NCBI RefSeq assembly: GCF_004526235.1
Contig: NZ_CP038159.1
Span: 2,728,001 to 2,792,000, forward strand
Length of the DNA: 64,000 nt
Direction of reading: 5' to 3'
Source of the DNA: Sphingobacterium sp. CZ-2
Lineage (GTDB): Bacteria; Bacteroidota; Bacteroidia; Sphingobacteriales; Sphingobacteriaceae
Shown piece after piece: positions 1 through 7,772 of this stretch. Below the pieces are notes generated by a model that made no database searches, was not told where the DNA came from, and saw only the letters and a program-made list of their open reading frames with translations. Both the position numbers and the translations under genes were made by a program. Each line of letters begins with the position of its first letter. Positions within the stretch are counted from its first letter, which is position 1.

Positions 1-1221
1 TTCCGCCGCGGCTTCTGCTGCTAATAATAGTGCATCAGGAAGTCTGAAAATAATGGCGCTATCGTCATTCTTAACGGTTAGGTTAGAACCACTTCCTGTG
101 GAATATACGTTAATGAATTTCTTCAATTGGAAATTTCCATTATCACTGCTCATATTCTCAAACCAAACTGTTCTACGCTCATCCGACTCCGTAGCCGGAA
201 AGAGTTTCTCTATGTATTCCTTTTCGTAGGTCATGTGACTGGTTGTTTTGGTTGTCGATCCTCTAAAAGGATAATGAGAGAAGAAGAAGGAAGGGTTTGC
301 AAAATCAACAAAGCTCTCTCCGTAATTGTATTCCTGCAATATCCCAAACAGATTCTCTGCCGTCTTCCCTTTGAAAATACTTTTCGTATTATCGATGGTA
401 ATAGGCAAAAGTTGATACTGGGTATGGGAAGAAATTTCTTCTCCTAATGCTACAATTGCCTCATAATAAGGAACCTTATTGTTCTCTTCCCAAGCCGCTG
501 CCCACATATTCAGATGCATGAGAAGTGCAATAGCCGCTCCACGGTTAGGTCTAAATCCTGCTTTGGAGTTGTCTGCATAAGTTACAGGCAAGTCATTTTT
601 TACCGACTCCATGTCTGCAATAGCCAGTTTTAACACTTCTAATTGCGGTCTTCTAGGTAAGGATAAACTATGATAAGCTTCGGTGTAATAGATCGCATCG
701 CCAAAAAGCTTACAAATAAATAAATAACTTAGGTTTCTCGTAAAAGTAGCTTCTGCGATATATTGCTTGCGATCGGTCTCCGACAGCTGATTGGCAGGAA
801 CTTTATCAATCTCGTAAATCAAGATATTACTTGCAGCGATCACATCATACCAACCTTTCCAGTTCATGATGTCCTTCAAACGGTTATCATAAGTGGTTGT
901 ACCAGACATAACTGGTTTTAAATTGTTGGATATGAGGTTATTTATGGGACCATTTCCATTATTATCCAAATTGTTGACAATCTTTACAAAATTACCACGA
1001 AGATCCAAGGCTGGAATCAGCATGCTATTTCCAAGCTTTGATTTTAAACGTGTGTAAATTCCTCCCATATAACCTTCTACATCTGATTTGGTTTTCCAGA
1101 AGTTATTTCCGGAAAGAGCATCGATAGGTGTCACATTTAAGAAGTTATCACAACTTTGAAAACCTGTCATCAATGCGCCCAATACGAGGATATATTTTAA
1201 TTTTTTCATTTTCATCTTCAT
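1..1221 (-). CDS. SusD/RagB-family nutrient-binding lipoprotein (3' end cut by window edge)
   Basis: About 407 codons are open from the start to base 1 with no stop, so the C-terminus lies outside the window. The product begins with a lipoprotein signal (MKKLKYILVLGALMTGFQSC, with two extra in-frame Met codons upstream at 1221 and 1215), then DNFLNVTPIDALSGNNFW and an alpha-helical SusD-like body with MNWKGWYDVIAASNILIYEI and a later AEATFTRNLSYLFICKLFGD stretch, typical of the TPR-like SusD fold. SusD proteins sit on the cell surface as a lid on a SusC channel and bind the incoming glycan or peptide. The start is 5 bp after the stop of the SusC gene, so the two are surely co-transcribed. The exact start among three Met codons is uncertain. 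The substrate cannot be read from the sequence. Confidence 0.9.
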   Translation of the reverse strand, partial: MKMKMKKLKYILVLGALMTGFQSCDNFLNVTPIDALSGNNFWKTKSDVEGYMGGIYTRLKSKLGNSMLIPALDLRGNFVKIVNNLDNNGNGPINNLISNNLKPVMSGTTTYDNRLKDIMNWKGWYDVIAASNILIYEIDKVPANQLSETDRKQYIAEATFTRNLSYLFICKLFGDAIYYTEAYHSLSLPRRPQLEVLKLAIADMESVKNDLPVTYADNSKAGFRPNRGAAIALLMHLNMWAAAWEENNKVPYYEAIVALGEEISSHTQYQLLPITIDNTKSIFKGKTAENLFGILQEYNYGESFVDFANPSFFFSHYPFRGSTTKTTSHMTYEKEYIEKLFPATESDERRTVWFENMSSDNGNFQLKKFINVYSTGSGSNLTVKNDDSAIIFRLPDALLLAAEAAAE

Positions 1222-1226
1222 TCAAA

Positions 1227-4200
1227 TTAGAATTCAACATTTAATCCAAGGGTAAACTGTTTTGGAAGTGGGTAACCTCCAGACATATCTCTACCCAAAG
1301 CCGATACACTTTCCGGGTTAGGACCAGAGTAACGCGTGATGTACCCTAGGTTCGCAGCCGTGAAATTGATACTTAATCTGTTCATACCGTAGCGTTGTGA
1401 CAACGTCTGTGGAACGTTATAATAAACTTTTACGGAGTTCAATTTGAAGTAAGATCCATCTTCCTGGAATAAGGTCTGGTTCGTACGGAAAGGGTTCAAA
1501 ATTGCCGAACGTACGAAATCAAAAGGATTTGGATAAACAGCATCATCGCCCACGTTTTGCCAGAAATTATATTGCGATATCGGAACTAAACCGCCCATTT
1601 CGGTAGGTTTTCCAAACAACCCAAATTGAGCAGCTAAACTGTTGTTTAGGATATCACGTTTTAAAGTAAAGGATGTATTTACTTCTAAGCTCCATTGCTT
1701 ATACTGCAATAGGGACATCAAACCACCAGTAATCTGTGGTTGCGAGTTACCTGCAATAACCTGATCATAATTATCAATGATATAGTTACCATCCAAATCC
1801 GTATAGATCGGATCCCCAGGTTTGAAGTAATTCAAAAGACCATTTCCGCCTACGCGAACTGGCAAACCAGTTACTGGATCAACAGGGATCTGATCTAAGG
1901 AAGTATAAACTCCTTTGGTATTGAATAAATAATTGGATAGGGAGTTCGTACCTAAACGGTAATATAGAGACTGCCCCAAGGAATTATCAATTTGAATAAA
2001 TTCCCTCAAACCATCAGGAAGTTTTGCCAAGATCTCTCTATTGATGGCAAAGTTTCCAGAAAGGTTCCATTTGAAAGGACTGGATGGTGATAATGGTCTT
2101 GCTGTAGCTTGGAATTCCCAACCGTAGTTGACATTACTGATTTCCGTAGAACCGATGACATTGAAGGAGTTCGACGATGATAGTTGCTTTTCCTTAAAGA
2201 TATGGTCGTTTTGTTTGTAGTAACTATCAAACATCACGGATAATCTGTTCTGGAAAATGGAGAAGTCCATACCAAAGTTGTATGTTGTTGCCTTTGTTGG
2301 TTCTAAGGAAAGGTTTGGAAGTGTTCCTAAATCTGAAATAACCGTGTTTTGGTTATTGTAACGACCTCCAGCATATAACTTACCGTAAGCTTGGTAGATA
2401 TTTCCATTTGGAGAAATGTTCGAACCATAAGATACACGGAAGTCACCATAGTCTAACCAGGTCCAAGCGTCAAGGAATGATTCCCGGTCAAAGTTCCATT
2501 TTAAGGAGATGGATGGGTTTTTCTTGTAACCAGCATTTGGTCCGTTAGTGGAAAGTCCATCTACACGGTAATTGAAATCCAAAACATATTTGGATTTGTA
2601 GTTATAAGAGAAGTTTCCCGCGAAAGCTACTGTTCTCAGATCGGTATAGCCAATAGTACCACCTTTCGAGCTCAGGTAACTGGTCATTAGCGTTAATGGA
2701 CCTCTCAATTGGTCATTCACCACCTTGTCATTCAACATCGCGTCGGATTTGAAAAAGGATGCCCTTAATTCAGAGAAGGCAAATAAATTGAAGTTATGTG
2801 CTAATTCCTCATCACCAGGTTTTTCCCGGAATCCGAACACGTAGGATAATTGCGCACGGTTGTACAAGGTAGTTGCCCTGTCATTATAGGTATAATATTT
2901 CGCTTGGTTTGAATTCAAAGCAGCAGGAGAGAAGTTGTCCTTGGTGCTTGAAACGGTCGTATAACTATTGTAAACACCTGCTTTAAAATTCCTGAACAGG
3001 TCATAGAAAATGTTCACTGTTGCGTTGGTGTTCAATACCTTATTATCATCATCTGTGGTTAAAGCACCTAATACCGAGTTTACCGATGAATATAAAGATG
3101 GTGCTGGTAATAGGGAAGAAGATGCTCCTCCTGTGGCTACCCCATTATTCAGCAGACCATTACCACTTCCCATCCGTTGCTTCTGGATGGAATTATTGAG
3201 CAAGGCTTCGATCTTGAATTTTTGAACCGGATTATAGATCATGTTCATATTCAGGTTGTAACGAGAGTAGCCCGTGTTTTCCTGAATACCTTTTTCATCA
3301 TAAGCTCCTAAAACCACTTTGTAGTTGAACTGTACATCACCACCCGATACATTCAGGTTATGATTGTGGTTGTACGTTGGTTTATAGAAGTAAGATTGCC
3401 AGTCGGTAGAGTTGTTATAATACGCATTCAAACTATCCGAAAGGAAAGGGGTGTTATTCACTAAATCTAAGGCGTGGATAGCTGAAGTATCGTTCATCAA
3501 TATTTGACGGATACGCATTAAACGTTCTTCTTTACCTCCGATTACTGATCTTAATTGGGGAACAGCAGACATAAAAGCAGAACCATTATAGCGGACTACT
3601 GGGACTTTAGAATTACCACGTTTGGTCGTTATCAAGATAACACCGTAAGCACCTCTGGAACCATAAAGGGAAGTTGCAGCCGCATCTTTCAATACGGTGA
3701 TATCTTCGATATCCTCGGGTGGAATTTGGGATGCAGGAGAAACACCTGGCCCAGCTTGTTGGAAACCATAGGAATAATCGGCATTATCATCTACAGGAAC
3801 CCCATCGATCACATATAAAGGCGAAGTAGGTGTTAAGAAGGCATTATTACCATTACCTGTCACATTGATGTTAGAGATACCACGGATGGTCACACTACCA
3901 CGGAAACCTGGGGCTCCGGTATTGTTTTGGATATTAAGACCCGCCACTTTACCTTGTAATAAGCTCATCACGTCGCCAGCTGGCTGGCCTTGGATGTCTT
4001 TTCCGGAGATGGTAACTGCAGAACCAGTATTTAAGGTTCTCGATTTGGTTTGGTAACCCGATGTTACGGTTACTTCGGCAATTTTTTCACTACTTGAGGT
4101 CAGACCAACCGTTAAGGAAGTTTTATTGTCCACCTTTACCGATTTACTGTCATAACCAATGGTTCTGAATACCAAGGTCGCATTGTTCGGTACATTGATA

Positions 4201-4391
4201 CTGAATTTACCATTATTATCTGTTGATCCGATCGACAGGCCATTACTCAGAATGGTTACACTGGAAAGCGGATCTCTTTTTCCGGAGGATGCGTCATATA
4301 CTGTTCCAGTCACCGTGATGCGCTGTTGAGCCCAGGCTACATCCTGCATGGTGAAAAGCAGTAATACGATGATGTATTTTATATATTTCAT
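1227..4391 (-). CDS. SusC/RagA-family TonB-linked outer-membrane transporter (second pair)
   Basis: About 1054 aa (1058 if the upstream Met at 4403 is used). A signal peptide ends at VAWAQ. It is followed by a carboxypeptidase-regulatory-like beta-sandwich (ITVTGTVYDASSGKRDPLSS to about residue 110) and a TonB plug with the SusC hallmarks VTVTSGYQTKSR, YVIDGVPV and DITVLKDAAATSLYGSRGAY, then a long beta-barrel ending in a C-terminal aromatic-type strand (LGLNVEF). SusC proteins form the TonB-driven channel through the outer membrane and pair with SusD. The gene lies between the DUF5007-like lipoprotein gene (34 bp upstream) and its own susD (5 bp downstream). Unlike the first SusC of this locus it keeps the N-terminal regulatory-like domain. 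The family is certain; the ligand is unknown. Confidence 0.93.
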   Translation of the reverse strand: MKYIKYIIVLLLFTMQDVAWAQQRITVTGTVYDASSGKRDPLSSVTILSNGLSIGSTDNNGKFSINVPNNATLVFRTIGYDSKSVKVDNKTSLTVGLTSSSEKIAEVTVTSGYQTKSRTLNTGSAVTISGKDIQGQPAGDVMSLLQGKVAGLNIQNNTGAPGFRGSVTIRGISNINVTGNGNNAFLTPTSPLYVIDGVPVDDNADYSYGFQQAGPGVSPASQIPPEDIEDITVLKDAAATSLYGSRGAYGVILITTKRGNSKVPVVRYNGSAFMSAVPQLRSVIGGKEERLMRIRQILMNDTSAIHALDLVNNTPFLSDSLNAYYNNSTDWQSYFYKPTYNHNHNLNVSGGDVQFNYKVVLGAYDEKGIQENTGYSRYNLNMNMIYNPVQKFKIEALLNNSIQKQRMGSGNGLLNNGVATGGASSSLLPAPSLYSSVNSVLGALTTDDDNKVLNTNATVNIFYDLFRNFKAGVYNSYTTVSSTKDNFSPAALNSNQAKYYTYNDRATTLYNRAQLSYVFGFREKPGDEELAHNFNLFAFSELRASFFKSDAMLNDKVVNDQLRGPLTLMTSYLSSKGGTIGYTDLRTVAFAGNFSYNYKSKYVLDFNYRVDGLSTNGPNAGYKKNPSISLKWNFDRESFLDAWTWLDYGDFRVSYGSNISPNGNIYQAYGKLYAGGRYNNQNTVISDLGTLPNLSLEPTKATTYNFGMDFSIFQNRLSVMFDSYYKQNDHIFKEKQLSSSNSFNVIGSTEISNVNYGWEFQATARPLSPSSPFKWNLSGNFAINREILAKLPDGLREFIQIDNSLGQSLYYRLGTNSLSNYLFNTKGVYTSLDQIPVDPVTGLPVRVGGNGLLNYFKPGDPIYTDLDGNYIIDNYDQVIAGNSQPQITGGLMSLLQYKQWSLEVNTSFTLKRDILNNSLAAQFGLFGKPTEMGGLVPISQYNFWQNVGDDAVYPNPFDFVRSAILNPFRTNQTLFQEDGSYFKLNSVKVYYNVPQTLSQRYGMNRLSINFTAANLGYITRYSGPNPESVSALGRDMSGGYPLPKQFTLGLNVEF

Positions 4392-4425
4392 TGAAATAAT
4401 CATTTAAAATGAATGTAAAGGACCA

Positions 4426-5457
4426 CTAATCATTATCGAATTTTGGCTTGTCCCGTTTAAACCAGAAAGTCAATTCCCAATCGGCTTTTTCGAAGATTTT
4501 AAAGTTGAAGGTCAGGTAGTTCTTTTGAAGGACATTCCCAAAAGCCATTCTACTATATCTAAAAACCATATGTGCCTGATCTCCTGATACCGTTGTGTAT
4601 TTGGTCGGGTAGGAGCTCAAAGGAATTGGATAAGCCACATCGTATTTCACTTGCTTATCGTCTTTTTTCATGTTGAACCCATGCACGAGGTTTTCCCAAT
4701 CTGTTTCGTCGAAATTGTTCGGATCGATCGGATTGGAAAGGGAATCGATGAACTTAATGGTTAAGCTGTTTCCATTTCCGGTTTTCTTGAACAATACTTG
4801 TACATCATCACGGGTATTGAAATATTGACCTCGTTGACCGGCCATAAATACCGAAGTGGGATTTACCGAAACGCTTGTTCCTTGACCGGTGATTGGGTCT
4901 AAATTGGAAGGTTCATACGGACGTTCTCGCAGTGGCATTAAGCGCATATTCTGAAAATATTTTCGGCCACCTGAGTTCGACATTTCCACATCAAACACGT
5001 ATCCAGAATCTGGTTGAGCTTTAATCATGTTTGAATTGGCGGATGCCCACATGATAAAATCGCCAGAATGTGGTCTGATATCAAATAAGGGATGGTTCTC
5101 TATGGTCCTTTTCGCTTCAATTTCTTCAATGGACTTTTCAGTACCATTGTAGATCCCTTTCCAAACCAGGACAGGATAATGTTCGGTTAGTTCGGGAGCT
5201 GGTTCACCATCGAAAGTTCGCATGTTGACAATCTTGAAATCAAGCGGTCTACTGGAATTTCCGTATTGGAAAATATTGTTGAAAAGGGTACTTCTTCCGA
5301 GCACCGGTTGAAATACAGTTACATTGTATTTGGAGTCATTTGCAATCGACAAACGCTCTTCTGGAAGGTTCTTTTTACATGATGAAAAAGTAAGCACTCC
5401 CAAGCATAGCGCGATGCCAATCTTGAATATTGATTTACTAGTTTTCATCTTCATCAT
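4426..5457 (-). CDS. DUF5007-like lipoprotein of a Sus-type locus
   Basis: 343 aa with a lipoprotein signal (IGIALCLGVLTFSSC, then KKNLPEE), so it is probably anchored in the outer membrane. The rest has no enzyme motif that I recognise. It looks like a beta-rich secreted protein. The assignment to DUF5007 rests on its size and on the setting between a fasciclin lipoprotein and a SusC gene, an arrangement I associate with this family, not on an alignment. The start overlaps the end of the fasciclin gene by 20 bp (Met codons at 5457, 5454 and 5448), which suggests translational coupling. A role as an extra surface-exposed binding subunit of the SusCD complex is inference. Confidence 0.7.
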   Translation of the reverse strand: MMKMKTSKSIFKIGIALCLGVLTFSSCKKNLPEERLSIANDSKYNVTVFQPVLGRSTLFNNIFQYGNSSRPLDFKIVNMRTFDGEPAPELTEHYPVLVWKGIYNGTEKSIEEIEAKRTIENHPLFDIRPHSGDFIMWASANSNMIKAQPDSGYVFDVEMSNSGGRKYFQNMRLMPLRERPYEPSNLDPITGQGTSVSVNPTSVFMAGQRGQYFNTRDDVQVLFKKTGNGNSLTIKFIDSLSNPIDPNNFDETDWENLVHGFNMKKDDKQVKYDVAYPIPLSSYPTKYTTVSGDQAHMVFRYSRMAFGNVLQKNYLTFNFKIFEKADWELTFWFKRDKPKFDND

Positions 5458-6145
5458 CTTCTATAGGGTTCATACGGTCTGTAAATTCACCAAATCCAAA
5501 ACTGTGGATAGCAGATAGGATATTGATGGTTCCATTGGTTGTTTTAATGTTCACCGTTGTAGCACGAGTAGTGATCCAATCTTTGTTGATGTTCGATCCG
5601 AAAGGATTGCTGAAATCAACGGCACTAGCGCCTCCACTCTCGAATCCTGAAGCACTTAGTTTGACGTAACGGACATGCATTGGATAATCGTAAGCAATCG
5701 AGGTCAATAAAAGCCCATCCAACTCAGGGATATAATCGTCTGTGGTTTTTACACCACGGATAATATATCGGGCAACTAAGGTGTCCAACTGTAGCGGATC
5801 AACCGTGCTTAAAGAAAGTTCAGGTTCACCTAAATGGCGACGTTCAAGGTTTAAATATTTCATCGCAGCAGAAAAGTTCAGATTCACTGGGGCGAATAAG
5901 GTTACTTGGCTATTGTTCAAAGAATCCTTCAGGCCAGGAAGACGGTCAAGTACCAATAACAGGGAATCAAATGTTCCTGCCGGTTGGGCTTGCAGGTATT
6001 CCAAGGTCGTACCATTGAAAGATTGTACGTCATTTTTATAATCGTAATATGGTGAGTCACTCTTTGAACAAGAGCTGAACCATAAGCATAATATTCCTAG
6101 GAATACCGCTATTGGAGTTTTTACTAATAATGTTTTCATACTCAT
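5438..6145 (-). CDS. Fasciclin (FAS1) domain lipoprotein
   Basis: About 235 aa from the Met at 6145 (another at 6139). The reading frame is open further upstream but would run into the preceding susD gene, whose stop is at 6156-6158, and the lipoprotein signal MKTLLVKTPIAVFLGILC to WFSSC begins only here. The mature part has FAS1 features: LEYLQAQPAGTFDSLLLVLD, NNSQVTLFAPVNLNFSAAMK (the H1-type FAS1 box) and a late ATTVNIKTTNGTINILSAIH segment resembling the H2 box. FAS1 domains mediate adhesion and protein contacts at surfaces. Its place between susD and the DUF5007-like gene, overlapping the latter, suggests a lipoprotein accessory of the SusCD machinery. Function beyond that is unknown. 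Confidence 0.82.
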   Translation of the reverse strand: MSMKTLLVKTPIAVFLGILCLWFSSCSKSDSPYYDYKNDVQSFNGTTLEYLQAQPAGTFDSLLLVLDRLPGLKDSLNNSQVTLFAPVNLNFSAAMKYLNLERRHLGEPELSLSTVDPLQLDTLVARYIIRGVKTTDDYIPELDGLLLTSIAYDYPMHVRYVKLSASGFESGGASAVDFSNPFGSNINKDWITTRATTVNIKTTNGTINILSAIHSFGFGEFTDRMNPIEDDEDEN

Positions 6146-6155
6146 CAATCTAGAT

Positions 6156-7754
6156 TTATAACCAATAAGGGTTTTGTGTAATTGAAGAATTGGCATTGAT
6201 AACAGCTTGTGAAACCGGCCAATAGATACCTCCAGCATCTTCAAATTCTTTGAATGTTAATTGCTTGCCATCTTTTTCTGCAAAAGGGGCGTTCGATCTT
6301 TTCAATCGTTGGTACCGGATGATATCATACCATCTCCAGCCTTCACCCATTAGCTCTTTTCTTCTTTCATCAAAAATCGCTTTGATGACATCTGGTGAGT
6401 TTTGGGTTGAATAAACGATTCCGCGCAGGTTACATGCTTTATTCAAAGCAGTATAGGCGCCGTCGATATCACCCAAAGCAGCTAATGCTTCTGCACGTAA
6501 AAGGGTAATCTCTTCCATGCGGCTGAACACCATGGATGAACTGAACAGGGTAACATTTCCTGAAGTCTGCGATGGGTATAATACTTTGATCTTATTGAAG
6601 ATTGGAAGTTCTGAATCGAAACCATAGAAATAGTTTGTTCGGTAGTAGCCGGATACCAAATCCTTACTGAATCTTAAATCCTTAGGGTCGGTAAAAATAT
6701 TGATAATGCTATCCTTGCTGACGAACATTTCCGGTTTTGATTTCGGAATGAAAGGGGATGCCAAGGTCAATTGCTCGATATGCCCATTCGCGGTAGATAA
6801 ACCATTTCCTGCTTCAAATGGGAAACCAACCATTACCGTAGCACGTTTGTAGGCAAATGGGCTATAATTGTTCTGGTTTTCTGTTAAAGCATCCATATTG
6901 ATGTAATCCAATGGGTTGGCACCATCAACATAATATTGCGTGGATTGGTTGTCCAAAACGAATTTTGAATAAGTAGCCGCATCGATATAGTTTCCTTGCC
7001 AAGCAGCAATATGAGCTAAGATGATGTAGGCTGATAAACGCGTCCAAACGTTTCCATTCCAAGAAGACCATCCGCCACCGTAATACAAGCCAGGATAGAT
7101 CGGGTCAGTTCCGCCATAACGGAAAGGAACAACCTGCGCTGCGTCCAATAGTTCTGAAGTCGCAAAACCTAAAACACGATCTTGGGAGGTGCGCTCTGTT
7201 TTGATAAAATCACCATCGTGGGAGGAAGTGATCAATGGCACATCTCCCCATATTCTACTCATATAGAAGTAAGCATATGCTCGTAGCATTCTTGCTTGGG
7301 CGATATCCACCTTATTGTTCAATTCCGTATAACGGGGATCAAGCTCTAAAATTTCACTAGAACGTTCAATGAATAAACTTGCAGCATTGATACCTGCATA
7401 GAAACGTCTCCAGTTACTTACTCGTTCAATAACAGGGTAGGAGGCATTTAGTTGATTGTTGACGACTGCCTTTAGGTCAGATCGATTGGTGATGGTGAAA
7501 TCACCCTCCCGAAGATCGCCCATTAACCAGTGACCATTATCTGCTACCGTTGCCGAACGCATTAATCCATAAATGGACATTAAGTTGGCTTTTGCATCTT
7601 CCAAGGTTTTCCAGTTGGTTTCCTCGGATGCTAAGCGGGTAGAAGGAACATCGTCGATCTTGCTGCACGATGCACCAGTTCCCAGTAGGGCGGCCGTCAT
7701 GGTAAGACCAAATAATGCTCTTTTAATTTTTATATTTCTTATCGATAAATTCAT
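6156..7754 (-). CDS. SusD/RagB-family nutrient-binding lipoprotein (first pair)
   Basis: About 532 aa from the ATG at 7754; a GTG three codons upstream is also in frame. The lipoprotein signal ends at LLGTGASC, followed by SKIDDVPSTRLASEETNW. SusD features include the helical RRFYAGINAASLFIERSSEI and ARMLRAYAYFYMSRIWGDVP, a very typical SusD box, and DERRKELMGEGWRWYDIIRY near the C-terminus. The protein ends with SSITQNPYWL, the usual SusD tail form. It lies 18 bp after the first SusC stop and 10 bp before the fasciclin start, inside one minus-strand operon. It should form the surface lid of the SusC encoded immediately upstream. Confidence 0.94.
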   Translation of the reverse strand: MNLSIRNIKIKRALFGLTMTAALLGTGASCSKIDDVPSTRLASEETNWKTLEDAKANLMSIYGLMRSATVADNGHWLMGDLREGDFTITNRSDLKAVVNNQLNASYPVIERVSNWRRFYAGINAASLFIERSSEILELDPRYTELNNKVDIAQARMLRAYAYFYMSRIWGDVPLITSSHDGDFIKTERTSQDRVLGFATSELLDAAQVVPFRYGGTDPIYPGLYYGGGWSSWNGNVWTRLSAYIILAHIAAWQGNYIDAATYSKFVLDNQSTQYYVDGANPLDYINMDALTENQNNYSPFAYKRATVMVGFPFEAGNGLSTANGHIEQLTLASPFIPKSKPEMFVSKDSIINIFTDPKDLRFSKDLVSGYYRTNYFYGFDSELPIFNKIKVLYPSQTSGNVTLFSSSMVFSRMEEITLLRAEALAALGDIDGAYTALNKACNLRGIVYSTQNSPDVIKAIFDERRKELMGEGWRWYDIIRYQRLKRSNAPFAEKDGKQLTFKEFEDAGGIYWPVSQAVINANSSITQNPYWL

Positions 7755-7772
7755 GATATACACGTTTTAATC

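Noticed and set aside
127..447. 106-aa plus-strand frame
   Set aside because: It is antisense to the SusD gene, which is open across the whole region with family motifs.
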